A DNA stretch of 64,000 nucleotides from Leptolyngbya sp. BC1307. Its GTDB lineage: Bacteria > Cyanobacteriota > Cyanobacteriia > Phormidesmidales > Phormidesmidaceae. The stretch spans positions 62,001 through 126,000 of the forward strand of contig NZ_NRTA01000005.1 in NCBI RefSeq assembly GCF_002286735.1. The letters run 5' to 3'. This document shows, one piece after another, positions 1 to 8,981 of this stretch. Each line of letters opens with the position of its first letter. The first letter of the stretch is position 1. The notes below the pieces were generated by a model, which saw only the letters and a list, made by a program, of their open reading frames with translations, ran no database searches and was not told the origin of the DNA. Position numbers and translations under genes: made by a program.

Positions 1-21
1 TGAGGGGTGCGCTCCGGTCAG

Positions 22-771
22 CTAGCGGTGATAGAAGGCAGGGGAGCCCCGATAGATGCGATCGCGCTGCCCTTGGGGCAGTCTAGGCGATCTGGGGTCG
101 CTGTCGGTCTGGTCAGACAGTTCCTGATTGCTGTTGTCGTAAGACTCTAGCAATTGGAACGGTGTCACGAAGATGTGGTTCTTGCGGTCGTAGGTAAGGA
201 CGGAGCCATCTTCGATGTTGTAGATCCAGCCGTGGAGGGCAATTTCGTTTTTGTGGAGGTGCGATCGCACCGAAGGATACGTCCGCAAGTTATCGATCTG
301 GGTCAGCACATTTTCCGCTATCAGAGTTGCCAGCTTTTCCTGCTGGCCCAGATGCCCGTAATGCTCCTCAACCATCTCACGAGTGCCCTCGGTATGCTTC
401 AGCCAGTTGTAAACCAGTGGCATTTTGTGCTCTAGCTCGCCCACTTGCAGCAGCCCCTTCATCGCCCCGCAGGTGGTGTGCCCGCAAACGATAATATGCT
501 CAACCTCCAGCGACTTAATGGCGTATTCAATCGTGGCCCCTTCGCCGCCGTTGGTCGCTCCGTAGGGCGGGATGATGTTACCGGCATTTCGAATCACGAA
601 CAGATCACCCAGGTTAGACTGGGTAATCAGCTCGGGCTGCACCCGCGAATCGGAGCAGGTGATGAAAAGCACCCGAGGATGCTGCCCCTGCGCCAGCTCT
701 TGCAGTAACTCCTTATGTTTAGGAACGTAGCTGCTCTGAAATTCGCGCAGCCCTTTGATCAAATCTTTCAT
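22..771 (-). CDS. ccaA: Beta-class carbonic anhydrase
   Basis: Interconverts CO2 and bicarbonate. In cyanobacteria beta-class enzymes of this type act in the carboxysome or as a cytosolic/periplasmic form. The 249-residue protein carries the complete zinc and catalytic set: C39-S-D41-S-R43 and G97-H98-T-T-C101, with zinc ligands C39, H98 and C101 and the Asp/Arg dyad D41/R43. The numbering equals what I remember for Synechocystis CcaA (C39/H98/C101), and the C-terminal HGW..(N/D)..G motif is present. No signal peptide is visible, so a carboxysomal or cytosolic place is more likely than the periplasm; this is inference. The C-terminal tail (from about residue 210) is polar and low in conservation. 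The ATG start follows a CCAAGG-like site. The gene stands alone, transcribed away from the window edge. Confidence 0.93.
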   Translation of the reverse strand: MKDLIKGLREFQSSYVPKHKELLQELAQGQHPRVLFITCSDSRVQPELITQSNLGDLFVIRNAGNIIPPYGATNGGEGATIEYAIKSLEVEHIIVCGHTTCGAMKGLLQVGELEHKMPLVYNWLKHTEGTREMVEEHYGHLGQQEKLATLIAENVLTQIDNLRTYPSVRSHLHKNEIALHGWIYNIEDGSVLTYDRKNHIFVTPFQLLESYDNSNQELSDQTDSDPRSPRLPQGQRDRIYRGSPAFYHR

Positions 772-984
772 AGCCTTGGCCCTTATCTCACCCCTCTATA
801 ATCTCACGCTGAGAGGCGATGAACCTTTGAAAATTTGATGCTGCGCTAGTCCTGCGAGCAGAGGCGACAAATCTTGCTTCTAACTTGTGATTGGCCGAAA
901 TCATACATAGGGCTAGACCGTTATCCGCATAGATTGCATATCTGTATTTCAGTGTGGTCTGTTTCGGGTTCAGCTACGGTGAAA

Positions 985-1028
985 AAGTAATAGCAAAGCG
1001 CGAACGCATCCACGCTTTGCTATTACTT
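985..1028 (-). terminator. Rho-independent terminator-like hairpin
   Basis: A perfect 16-bp inverted repeat (985-1000 with 1013-1028, 12-nt loop) lies 28 bp beyond the stop of the minus-strand gene at 1056-1376. On that strand the stem is followed at once by a run of T, the classical intrinsic terminator layout. The stem is longer than needed for termination, so it may also protect the transcript 3' end. Confidence 0.7.
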
Positions 1029-1055
1029 CAGTACGTTTTAAGTAGCGCCAAACAG

Positions 1056-1376
1056 CTATCCTCTCGACGAAGACACACCTGCTAGCATCTCTTCCATCTG
1101 CTCAGCTGATACTTCTTCAAATCCATAGTGATCGTCCGCTGTAATTGGCCTCAGCCTGTTCTCATCAGCGTTGATACAGCGGCGATCGGAGACGTGACTA
1201 CAAACCCTGGCATACAGCCGCTCACGACTGCCCGGCTTGCCAAAAGAGAAATGAACCGTATCTTTTTGATCAATGCGGACGCCGCAAAGTGAGCAGGTTT
1301 GGCAAGGTGAGGAGACTCGCTTAGCATCTAAACTCATAGCAATATCTGAGATAACGTCTTTGATGTACCCAGACAT
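1056..1376 (-). CDS. Small CxxCxxC conserved hypothetical protein
   Basis: About 106 residues. The function is not known to me. The N-terminal third is an amphipathic helix, followed by a cysteine cluster (CQTCSLC) and then two more spaced cysteines (ARVCSH...RRC), a spacing typical of a structural zinc site. The core segment with FGKPGSRERLYARVC looks like a small conserved family I associate with cyanobacteria, but I cannot name it. The ATG at 1376 is preferred to the upstream in-frame TTG at 1382. No clear Shine-Dalgarno sequence is visible. A strong hairpin terminator follows the stop. It lies alone between the carbonic anhydrase and the quinol methyltransferase genes. Confidence 0.65.
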   Translation of the reverse strand: MSGYIKDVISDIAMSLDAKRVSSPCQTCSLCGVRIDQKDTVHFSFGKPGSRERLYARVCSHVSDRRCINADENRLRPITADDHYGFEEVSAEQMEEMLAGVSSSRG

Positions 1377-1555
1377 TAACAATACTTAACAAGATCCGAC
1401 TGTGCCCATAGCAAGAATCTCGCTAGGGCTTTTTTCTGCCTACCTGTACAGGCATCCATATCGTTTTATCGCTCTCCAGGGAGAAATCGTGAGACCTGTA
1501 ACAGCGAATACAGCCTTCCGTCACGAGCTGAAAAACAAGTCATGACAGCCGACCG

Positions 1556-2545
1556 TTATCGCATCTTGATCTCTGCTGAGGCAGCACTTTGAACAGTTGC
1601 TGATGGCACATTTGCCCGCACTGCTCGAAACATGCCAAACCGACACAGGCCGTTGCCAAACGCCAGACGCATGAGTAGCAGCGTCGGCACCTCTCGCACA
1701 GATTTGATAAATCCAGCCGGGCCAAACTTCACCAATCCCTGCGGACGGATGATGCCCTGCCAAATCGAATCTATCCAGGAAGGCAGCGTCTCTCTCGACC
1801 AATCGGCTGTGTCTACCGGACCCTTCACCAGACCAGTCGCCTCCAGCAGCTCCGAGAAGCCTTCAATGCTCGAAAATTCAGGATGGGACCATTGGTCGAG
1901 CAGTTGCCTCATCACCGGCTTTTCCCACCAGTTCAGCGGGCGATGGCGGTCATCTCGCTGGTTCCAGTCGGCTACGACCAATACACCGCCCGGCTTTAGC
2001 ACCCGCAGCAGTTCCTTAGCAAATACAGCCTTATCAGGCATATGCGGCCCGGCCTCTACCGACCAAACCACATCAAAGCTCTCATCGGGAAAAGACAGCG
2101 CCATCGCATCATCTACTATGAACTTTGCGCTCAACCCCTCAGGCGTTAGCTGCTGGGCTCGCGCTACCTGGCCTGGGCTGATTGTCACCGCCGTCACATC
2201 AAAACCGTAGTCGTTTGCCAGTAGCCGACTGCTGCCACCGATCCCACAGCCCACGTCGAGCAGGGTGGTTCCCGGCGCACACCTGTCCAATCCGCCCCAC
2301 TTCACCATTTCGTGAACAAAATCGTATTTAGCGGCCCGAAAATCTTTTTGGCGGAGCGGTGACCCGTAGTGACCCAGGTGAATGTGCTCTCCCCAATAAA
2401 ATTCTAAAATGCCGTCTTGAGTCCACTCGTCGTAAGAATTAGCCACTGAATCGGCGGAGTCATAGCGCCGGGCCGTGAGTAAGTAGGCTGCGATCGCACC
2501 TATCAACAACAAAATTATTAAAATAGGCATGAGAAGTATGTTCAT
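1556..2545 (-). CDS. MPBQ/MSBQ methyltransferase (plastoquinone/tocopherol synthesis)
   Basis: S-adenosylmethionine-dependent methyltransferase, 329 residues, that most likely methylates 2-methyl-6-phytyl- and 2-methyl-6-solanyl-benzoquinol. These are steps toward tocopherol and plastoquinone at the thylakoid or plasma membrane. Residues 1-24 form one hydrophobic membrane anchor. The SAM-binding motif LLDVGCGIGGSS lies at residues 95-106. Segments such as WGEHIHLGHYG, VWSVEAGPHMPDK, and IRPQG followed by FIKSVREVPT match what I remember of Synechocystis Sll0418 almost word for word. The length fits the family. The C-terminal 15 residues are unconserved. It stands as a single gene on the minus strand. 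The closest alternative is a gamma-tocopherol methyltransferase, but the Sll0418-like sequence argues against it. Confidence 0.9.
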   Translation of the reverse strand: MNILLMPILIILLLIGAIAAYLLTARRYDSADSVANSYDEWTQDGILEFYWGEHIHLGHYGSPLRQKDFRAAKYDFVHEMVKWGGLDRCAPGTTLLDVGCGIGGSSRLLANDYGFDVTAVTISPGQVARAQQLTPEGLSAKFIVDDAMALSFPDESFDVVWSVEAGPHMPDKAVFAKELLRVLKPGGVLVVADWNQRDDRHRPLNWWEKPVMRQLLDQWSHPEFSSIEGFSELLEATGLVKGPVDTADWSRETLPSWIDSIWQGIIRPQGLVKFGPAGFIKSVREVPTLLLMRLAFGNGLCRFGMFRAVRANVPSATVQSAASAEIKMR

Positions 2546-2700
2546 TTTTTGAGAGTGCTACTTTTTTATCTTGCACTGCCTTTGCAGTACGAACCATAAG
2601 GCCCAGAAACATCTATGAATATAGGAGAAAAGGGTCGAAGAAGCTGTAGCAAGTAAATATGTGAAAGACACAGAGAAAAAGCTACCAGTGCTACCCTTAT

Positions 2701-3183
2701 TCAAAAGATAGGATTGCTACCTTCAATAACTGTAGCCATGGCAGATAAAATTTTAATAGCAGATACCTTAGCTTCCTTTAACTCTCGAAAGGTAATCTGA
2801 ACGCCACCTCTGTGGGCGACATCGTGCCTATTGCTGACGGCGTTATTATATCGAGTAACTTCTGCATCATCTAACAAATCATTAAATTTATTCTTTTCCT
2901 CCTCCCCAAAGAATCCCACAAAACTTGCTATCTCTTTTTTACTAACACTGCGTAAAACACGATTACAAACTGTAGAAACAAAAGCAGATATTTGCCTATC
3001 GCTTATTGTATCTGCGCGTCTCTTGACAATGGCATATATTTCTTGTTGAACATCTGCGCAAAGAATAACTAGCGCGTATTGCACAAGGTATGACTCTATG
3101 GGTGAGCCGTACCCGCCGGAGCTTTCAAGAAAGGACTCGCAGTCGTCGATAATCGTCTGAGTTTTCAGTAAGGGCGCTGGCAT
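2701..3183 (-). CDS. HEPN-domain protein, putative ribonuclease toxin/effector
   Basis: 160 residues, all predicted helical. It carries a compact HEPN catalytic motif R119-H-D-V-A-H124 (R-x4-H), the signature of HEPN ribonucleases found in toxin-antitoxin, abortive-infection and CRISPR effectors. The motif is preceded by a long helix with conserved polar residues, as in the RiboL-PSP/MAE_28990-type HEPN families. The start lies 6 bp after the stop of the DUF262 gene, so the two are co-transcribed, DUF262 first. The region is visibly richer in A+T than the neighbouring metabolic genes and I see no HIP1 octamer in it, which suggests horizontal acquisition. Function (RNA cleavage on phage infection or as a toxin) is inferred from the motif and the partner. 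The fold assignment is by motif only. Confidence 0.75.
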   Translation of the reverse strand: MPAPLLKTQTIIDDCESFLESSGGYGSPIESYLVQYALVILCADVQQEIYAIVKRRADTISDRQISAFVSTVCNRVLRSVSKKEIASFVGFFGEEEKNKFNDLLDDAEVTRYNNAVSNRHDVAHRGGVQITFRELKEAKVSAIKILSAMATVIEGSNPIF

Positions 3184-3189
3184 AACGAA

Positions 3190-4278
3190 CTATCGTACTG
3201 TGCCAAAGATATTGATTGCTTTTTGAAACCTTAGCTTGAGAGTTTCCTTGTCGCTTGTGTTTTTAGTAGCGTGGTCAATATACTCGGCATCATCTGTTAG
3301 ATTACTGAAAGCCAATTTAAAATCTTCTTCACTAAGATCAAGCCTTCTCAAGATTGCCGCCATCACAGAATCTAAAACTGCGTAATTCAACCTCCCACGA
3401 AGATGGAAGGGCTTTTCTCCAAGGGCCTTTACTATTTTTTCAGTGACTTCAAAGAAATCGTCTTTTTCTCGCTGGATAGTGAGTGAAAGAGCATCTTCCG
3501 AAAGCTTGCGTTGGGAAGCTATATAATTGTTGAGAAATCTCTTCATTGGTTTCTCATACTTTTCGTGCCTGTACATTAGCGATAGTACACGCAAGACTAA
3601 TTCCACATCACGCAACCTCTTGTCAACCTTCGATTTGCCTAGGATTCGTCTCCAAGAGTCATTTTGATTTAATTCTTCGAGATGCGTAAAGTATCGTCCG
3701 GAATAAACACACTTTCTGATCTCCATTGGGTTGAGATTCATCCCACCCGTGTTCAGCCGTTCGAATATGTGATAAATACTGGAATCATCTTCTGGGTCTA
3801 ATTGCTGAACAACCGTGGCTCTAAGTACAGTATCGTCTAACTGAAACTTGTCGGATTCATCCAGATCTGCATAAGTTTTTCCCTCCCACTTAGGATTTAT
3901 ATTCTTCAACCGAAAGCTTCGCTCATCAAATTCATTCTTAAAGAATCGAACAGCAGAGATAATTCTTTGCTGTCCATCGATCACTTGTAGCCGATTCGTG
4001 CCTCTTTCTTTGTACAGGAAAACTCCTGGCACAGGAAGCCCCAGTAGGAATGATTCGATTAATTTGCTAGCTTTAACTTGATCCCACACGTAAGAGCGTT
4101 GAAAGGGAGGGATTTGCAATTGTCCACTATTATATTTATCTAAATAGCCCTTCAAAGTGAAATCGGCTGGGTAGTAAGATATCTGATAGGAAATAACGTC
4201 TTGCTCTTGAGATTCCGGCATTTCAGTCGGCTCAACTTCCCAGGTTTCATCCAATTCGCTTTCCATAGTTTCATTCAT
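3190..4278 (-). CDS. DUF262 (GmrSD N-domain / ParB-like) protein
   Basis: About 362 residues from the preferred ATG at 4278, which has an AGG upstream; an in-frame ATG at 4308 would add ten residues. The N-terminal half has the DUF262 hallmarks: IPPFQRSYVW near residues 55-65, then IESFLLGLPVPG and the invariant VIDGQQR with following hydrophobic helix. In characterised relatives (GmrS/GmrD, BrxU, SspE) this ParB-like fold binds and hydrolyses nucleotide and controls a nuclease part. Here no C-terminal DUF1524 HNH domain is present; the remainder is helical. The separate HEPN protein encoded 6 bp downstream may supply the nuclease. The base composition is AT-rich relative to neighbours. Role as a defence or toxin-antitoxin module is inference. 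Confidence 0.82.
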   Translation of the reverse strand: MNETMESELDETWEVEPTEMPESQEQDVISYQISYYPADFTLKGYLDKYNSGQLQIPPFQRSYVWDQVKASKLIESFLLGLPVPGVFLYKERGTNRLQVIDGQQRIISAVRFFKNEFDERSFRLKNINPKWEGKTYADLDESDKFQLDDTVLRATVVQQLDPEDDSSIYHIFERLNTGGMNLNPMEIRKCVYSGRYFTHLEELNQNDSWRRILGKSKVDKRLRDVELVLRVLSLMYRHEKYEKPMKRFLNNYIASQRKLSEDALSLTIQREKDDFFEVTEKIVKALGEKPFHLRGRLNYAVLDSVMAAILRRLDLSEEDFKLAFSNLTDDAEYIDHATKNTSDKETLKLRFQKAINIFGTVR

Positions 4279-4397
4279 CTGAGTACCTAATAATGGCCGA
4301 CTGCACATTTATATCCATCTAATAAAACGAGTTGTACTATTTCAAATCCTGCAAAAAGTCTGCTATGTTCACTAGGCTTTTTACCGAGGTTAGTATC

Positions 4398-4443
4398 TAT
4401 AAATTCTAACAGTACACTTCCTTGATATTATAAATTCTAACAG
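4398..4443. repeat. Pair of 15-bp direct repeats
   Basis: The 15-mer TATAAATTCTAACAG occurs at 4398-4412 and again, exactly, at 4429-4443. The copies are 31 bp apart centre to centre, about three helical turns. They sit in the intergenic region between the divergent DUF262 cassette and the NRAMP-like gene. They could be operators for either promoter or a scar at the cassette edge. Confidence 0.75.
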
Positions 4444-4481
4444 GTGTTCAAAGCCGTAGCTGTTTACAGAGGTAGGCCGTA

Positions 4482-5777
4482 GTGACATTAGCTACAGGAA
4501 AACGTCGCCTCAAGTTCTCCCTATCACAGCTAGGCCCAGGCATGCTGATGGCGGGCGCGGCGATTGGCGTTTCTCACCTGGTGCAGAGTACGCGGGCTGG
4601 GGCACTGTACGGCTGGGGGGCACTGGTCTTTGTGCTGCTGGCTAATCTGATGAAATATCCGTTTTACGAGTATGGCCACCGATATGCAGCCGCTTCCGGC
4701 CAAAATCTGATTCAGGCGTATCGGCAGCAGGGTAAGCGGGTTTTTATTCCGTTTTTGGCTATCAGCGTCGTGAGCGCGGTGGGAAGCTTTGCAGTAGATG
4801 CGTTTGTCGCGGCGATGCTGCTGCAATATCTATGGCTGCCTGAGGTTTCGGCGACGATTTTGGCGGTGGGCGTGCTGCTCTTTTGCTGGGGGCTGATTGC
4901 GGTAGGGCGCTATCGCCTATTTGAGCAGATTACCAAGTGGTGCGTGATCTTTCTCTCGGTAGCGACTGTTGCCGCAGTGGTGATGGCAATTTCTACGACG
5001 TTTGCGTTGGCATCGACTGCTAGCGAGGCTTCCATAACACTGGAAGTTGCTAATACAACAATATATCAGCATAGCTCGGTTTTCTCCTGGTCAGCGGTGC
5101 CGTTTCTGGTCGCCTTTATGGGCTGGATGCCGGGTGGATTGGAGCTTTCGATCTGGCAGTCGCTGTGGGTGCAGGCCGATGGCGTAGAAAAAGGCGAGGC
5201 GACTTCTCTAGAGGCAGCGAGCTTTGATTTTAACTTTGGCTATGTGCTAACGGTGGTTTTGGCCTGCTTGTTTTTGACGCTGGGGACGCTGACGCTGCCT
5301 GAGCAAGGATTGGCGGATGAGCCTGCGGTCTTTGCTGGTCAGCTCGTGGGCATGTATACCAGCTACATTGGCGTGTGGGCGGAGCCGGTGATTGGGCTGT
5401 GTGCGATCGCTGCCATCTTCTCCACCACCTTTACCGTTGTAGACGCCTATCCTCGCACGCTAGAAGCAGGCTTACACGAGCTGATGCCCAACACCAAAGC
5501 CAGCACTTTCCCAATTCGGCAGGCCATAGCTCTCACCCTAATCGCCTTAGCCGCTCTACTGCTCACCGTCTTCACCGCCGGATTTGAGCCGCTGATAGAC
5601 ACGATTACGATCATCGCCTTCGGGGCTGCCCCCTTTTACGCCTGGCTAAACATGCGCAGCATTCGCACGCTAGCGATAGAGGATCAGCCCCAACCCTGGC
5701 TTTCTCGGCTAGCGGTCGTAGGGTTTCTCTATCTATCAGGATTCAGTCTGGTCTTCATCGCACTAGAGCTGGCATAG
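4482..5777 (+). CDS. NRAMP-family membrane transporter, atypical
   Basis: 431 residues with about eleven hydrophobic segments. The N-terminal part (GPGMLMAGAAIGVSHLVQST) and the later GWMPGGLELS segment place it in the Nramp superfamily of proton-coupled divalent metal transporters. The canonical metal-binding residues are not obvious. The usual DPGN motif of the first helix is replaced by a region reading AIGVSH, and the usual MPH of helix 6 reads MPGG. The substrate may therefore differ from Mn2+/Fe2+. It probably sits in the plasma membrane. The start codon appears as GTG at 4482, inside a sequence with a GAGGTAG Shine-Dalgarno stretch about 10 bp upstream. It is monocistronic and convergent with the next gene. 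Family assignment is good; function is open. Confidence 0.8.
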   Translation: MTLATGKRRLKFSLSQLGPGMLMAGAAIGVSHLVQSTRAGALYGWGALVFVLLANLMKYPFYEYGHRYAAASGQNLIQAYRQQGKRVFIPFLAISVVSAVGSFAVDAFVAAMLLQYLWLPEVSATILAVGVLLFCWGLIAVGRYRLFEQITKWCVIFLSVATVAAVVMAISTTFALASTASEASITLEVANTTIYQHSSVFSWSAVPFLVAFMGWMPGGLELSIWQSLWVQADGVEKGEATSLEAASFDFNFGYVLTVVLACLFLTLGTLTLPEQGLADEPAVFAGQLVGMYTSYIGVWAEPVIGLCAIAAIFSTTFTVVDAYPRTLEAGLHELMPNTKASTFPIRQAIALTLIALAALLLTVFTAGFEPLIDTITIIAFGAAPFYAWLNMRSIRTLAIEDQPQPWLSRLAVVGFLYLSGFSLVFIALELA

Positions 5778-5804
5778 CCCCTTCCTCTCAGCTATTTATA
5801 GCTT

Positions 5805-6455
5805 TTATAGCTTCTGAAACCGGCGCTTAGAGACCTTGCGCAAATACAAAAATACCGACTGCGCTGACAAATACAGATGGATCATCGTCGGAATCATGGC
5901 TGAAAATCCCATCATTACCCCAAAGTAGATGTTCTTTATATTCTGCCGACCGGTCGGATCTTTGACCGCGTCGGTGAGACGGTTTTCGTACTTGGCGGAG
6001 CTTTCTACCAACGACTGAGACGAGTGTTGCAGCGTGCCTACCAACCAGCCCGATATCGAAAAGACCATCAGCACCCAGAACGTGGCGACAATGGCAATCA
6101 GCACATCGATGCTGAGGTGAGCAATGTAGCTAGGCAGTGAAGTCGTTTTCAGCGCTCGTCGCGCAATCCACACGGTGATAAAAAAAGAAAAGCTGTCAAA
6201 CAGCGCCCCTAAAAAGCCCACCGGAAACTGCATGAGCATGTATTCGAAGCGCTCATTCCCAAAGGCTTCTTGCGGATAAGCCGTCAAAATCGCGATCCAG
6301 TAGCAGCTCATGTTGAGCAGCATGAAAAAGATAAACAGCTTTGGGAAAAATGATGTTAGGCTACCGCGCTTACGGGCATAAAAATTCAGCAGCCTTTCAA
6401 GTGACCTGCGCCAGATTGCCATGATCGGGCGAATGCTCAAGCTTTGATTCTTCAT
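5805..6455 (-). CDS. Multi-pass membrane protein of unknown function
   Basis: About 216 residues from the ATG at 6455; an upstream in-frame ATG at 6482 is less likely because its first nine residues are unlike the rest. At least four hydrophobic segments are visible, in the regions FIFFMLLNMSCYWIAIL, FPVGFLGALFDSFSFFITVW, IDVLIAIVATFWVLMVF and IYFGVMMGFSAMIPTMIHLYL. A soluble loop rich in charged residues lies before the last. The N- and C-termini are basic, which suggests cytoplasmic ends. I do not recognise a family. It ends convergently with the NRAMP-like gene and lies just downstream of argS on the same strand. Confidence 0.6.
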   Translation of the reverse strand: MKNQSLSIRPIMAIWRRSLERLLNFYARKRGSLTSFFPKLFIFFMLLNMSCYWIAILTAYPQEAFGNERFEYMLMQFPVGFLGALFDSFSFFITVWIARRALKTTSLPSYIAHLSIDVLIAIVATFWVLMVFSISGWLVGTLQHSSQSLVESSAKYENRLTDAVKDPTGRQNIKNIYFGVMMGFSAMIPTMIHLYLSAQSVFLYLRKVSKRRFQKL

Positions 6456-6528
6456 AGCGCAGCGAACACAATGGGTAAACAAGGGTGAGGCAGACTACAC
6501 CTTAACCTCCCCAACGGTAATCGTCTGC

Positions 6529-8286
6529 CTACATGCGCTCTAATACATCAATTCCTAACAAATGCAAGCCTAGCTTGAGCGACCTGGCCGTCAAGTCACA
6601 CAAAATCAATCGCGATGTGCGCAGCGGCTCTTCTGCCTGTAGTACCGAGCAGCGGTCATAGAACTGGTTAAACTTTTGGCTCAGCTCAAACAGGTATTGG
6701 CATAGACGATTGGGCAGTAGCTCGGTTTCTACTTCAGTGAGCACTTCATCTAACCCTAATAAATGCTTTGCCAAGGTAAACTCACTTTCTTCAGTCAGGT
6801 TGATCTCAGCGTCAAGCATCGAAAAGTCTATCTCCCCTTTGCGGCTGATGCCCTGCACGCGAACGTAGGCATACATCATGTAGGGGGCCGTATTGCCCTG
6901 CAGTGCCAGCATTTTGTCGTAGCTAAAGGTGTAGTCGCTAACGCGATTTTGGCTGAGGTCAGCGTATTTAATTGCGCCGATGCCTACTTTTTCTGCCGCG
7001 TTCTGGATAAACTCTTCAGTTTCGGTTCTCTCTTCAGCTTTTAGACGCTGTTCTATGTCGCTGCGAGTACGGGCGATCGCCTCATCCAACAAATCTTTTA
7101 GCGGCACCGCCTCCCCCGAACGAGACTTCAGTCGCTTACCGTCTTCACCCTGCACCAAGCCAAAAGGCGCATAGCTCAGCTCTACCGTCTCTGGAATCCA
7201 TCCCGCTCGCCGTGCCACCTGAAATATTTGAGAGAAATGGTTAGATTGTCCGGCATCTGTCGTATAGATAATGCGGTCTACATTGTCTTCATTGATGCGG
7301 TAGCGAAGTGCCGCCAGATCTGTTGTAGCGTAGTTGTAACCACCATTCGACTTTTGAACAATCATGGGCAGCGGATCGCCGTCTTTGTTCGTAAAGCCTT
7401 CTAAGAAAACGCATTTGGCTCCGTCATCTTCTACCAGCAAACCGGCTTTGTCTAGATCTGTGATGACATCGGGCAAATACGGATTATAAAAAGACTCCCC
7501 GCGATCAACAATGTCTGCGGAAATATTCAACAGATCATAGATTTTGCGATAGGAGCGCTTAGAAAGCTGACAAACTCGCTTCCAGGCTTCTATCACTTCC
7601 GGATCGCCTGCCTGCAATTTCACCACTGCCTGCCGCGCATTCTCTTTGAACGTGTCATCGGTATCAAAGCGCTGCTTAGCCTGCCGGTAAAACGTCGCTA
7701 AATCACCCGAGGAAGAAGCTTCTGCGGCTTCCTGCGGATCGGGATAAGCTTCTTGCAAATAAGCGATCAGCATTCCAAAAGGCGTTCCCCAATCGCCAAT
7801 GTGACTCACTTTCAGTACATCGTGACCTAAAAACTCCACCACCTTAGCAAAGCACTCACCGATCACCGCCGGTCGCAAATGGCCGACGTGCATTTCTTTG
7901 GCAATATTTGGGCTAGGGTAGTCAACGATAATTTTCTGAGGCGGGTTGGCCTTAGCGATACCGAGGCGATCGCTCCCATGCACTTCTTTGAGCTGCTGTT
8001 CTAGATACGCTGTCTTCAGCTTAAAGTTAATGAAACCTGGCCCTGCGATAGAAGGCGGTTCGCAAAAGTCTGCAACGTCTAAATTTTCGGTGATTTGAGT
8101 AGCGATCGCCCTCGGATTGCTTTTCAGCGGCTTCGCCAGCGACATCGCCACGTTCGCCTGATAGTCGCCAAACTTCGGATTATTGGTACTCACCAGCAGC
8201 GGATCGGTATGGGCATATTCTTCACCAAACGCTGCTGCCAAAGCAGCCTGCACCCGATTTTGGAGTTCGTTTAGCGTGGATTTCAT
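6529..8286 (-). CDS. argS: Arginyl-tRNA synthetase
   Basis: Class Ia aminoacyl-tRNA synthetase that charges tRNA-Arg in the cytosol. It is 585 residues from the ATG at 8286; the longer frame to 8310 begins with residues unlike the family. The ATP-binding HIGH motif appears as HVGH at residues 133-136, preceded by the typical [16 protein letters not shown] context. The KMSKS-equivalent region reads [12 protein letters not shown], the usual degenerate form. The N-terminal Add-1 domain and the C-terminal DALR anticodon-binding domain (ending in [14 protein letters not shown]) are complete. It is a single-copy housekeeping gene with typical host composition. The start region lies back to back with the divergent mug gene, about 100 bp apart. 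Confidence 0.97.
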   Translation of the reverse strand: MKSTLNELQNRVQAALAAAFGEEYAHTDPLLVSTNNPKFGDYQANVAMSLAKPLKSNPRAIATQITENLDVADFCEPPSIAGPGFINFKLKTAYLEQQLKEVHGSDRLGIAKANPPQKIIVDYPSPNIAKEMHVGHLRPAVIGECFAKVVEFLGHDVLKVSHIGDWGTPFGMLIAYLQEAYPDPQEAAEASSSGDLATFYRQAKQRFDTDDTFKENARQAVVKLQAGDPEVIEAWKRVCQLSKRSYRKIYDLLNISADIVDRGESFYNPYLPDVITDLDKAGLLVEDDGAKCVFLEGFTNKDGDPLPMIVQKSNGGYNYATTDLAALRYRINEDNVDRIIYTTDAGQSNHFSQIFQVARRAGWIPETVELSYAPFGLVQGEDGKRLKSRSGEAVPLKDLLDEAIARTRSDIEQRLKAEERTETEEFIQNAAEKVGIGAIKYADLSQNRVSDYTFSYDKMLALQGNTAPYMMYAYVRVQGISRKGEIDFSMLDAEINLTEESEFTLAKHLLGLDEVLTEVETELLPNRLCQYLFELSQKFNQFYDRCSVLQAEEPLRTSRLILCDLTARSLKLGLHLLGIDVLERM

Positions 8287-8385
8287 AATGCGATCGCCCG
8301 CCCCAGGCATAACTAGACATTCACAACACAGACCCTACAATAATAGACTCCCGCCCACAGGTGTATCCCCTTTCCCTACCTCCCC

Positions 8386-8928
8386 ATGCCCACCCCCCGC
8401 CCCACCCAAGCCGAAATTCTCGCTGCTCACGGCCAAACCATGCCCGATATCATCGCGCCCAACCTCAAAGTCCTCTTCTGCGGCATCAACCCCAGCCTCT
8501 ACAGCGTCGTCATCGGCCATCACTTCGGCAGACCCGGCAACCGCTTTTGGAAAGCCCTGCACAAAGCTGGCATCACTCCGCGCCTGTACGACCCTAGCGA
8601 AGACGCCTCACTGATAGCCCTCGGTTACGGCATCACCAACATGGCTCCTCGCGCCACCGCCCGCGCCGACGAACTCAGCAAAGCCGAAATCCAAGCAGGC
8701 CGCGAACTCCTTGCCGCCAAAATTCAAAAATACCAGCCTAAATGCCTTGCCTTCTTGGGCATCACCGCCTACCGCATCGCCTTCGCTCAGCCCAAAGCCA
8801 AAATCGGCCCCCAGCCCGACTGGGAAGGCACTCAAGTATGGGCTTTACCGAACCCTAGCGGCCTGAATGCTCACTATCAGGTAGACGGTTTGGCTGAAGT
8901 GTATAGCTGGTTGCTAGCGTTGACATAG
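8386..8928 (+). CDS. mug: G/U mismatch-specific uracil/thymine DNA glycosylase
   Basis: Removes uracil or thymine mispaired with guanine and related ethenocytosine adducts as the first step of base-excision repair. The 180-residue protein has the MUG/TDG motif 1 GINPSLYS at residues 33-40, where N35 is the catalytic-type Asn, and motif 2 PNPSGLNAHY at residues 155-164. It also has the family helix HHFGRPGNRFWK. The length fits bacterial Mug (about 170). It is divergent from argS. The codons are GC-rich and Pro/Ala-rich at the start, like the surrounding host genes. Confidence 0.92.
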   Translation: MPTPRPTQAEILAAHGQTMPDIIAPNLKVLFCGINPSLYSVVIGHHFGRPGNRFWKALHKAGITPRLYDPSEDASLIALGYGITNMAPRATARADELSKAEIQAGRELLAAKIQKYQPKCLAFLGITAYRIAFAQPKAKIGPQPDWEGTQVWALPNPSGLNAHYQVDGLAEVYSWLLALT

Positions 8929-8981
8929 TGGATAGTGAAACACCGAGCTACGCAGAAAGGTAAATTTCACTACAGGTAGGA

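Noticed and set aside
6488-6530. 8-bp inverted repeat at the end of argS
   Set aside because: Loop of 27 nt, no T tract and overlap with the stop codon; too weak to call a terminator.
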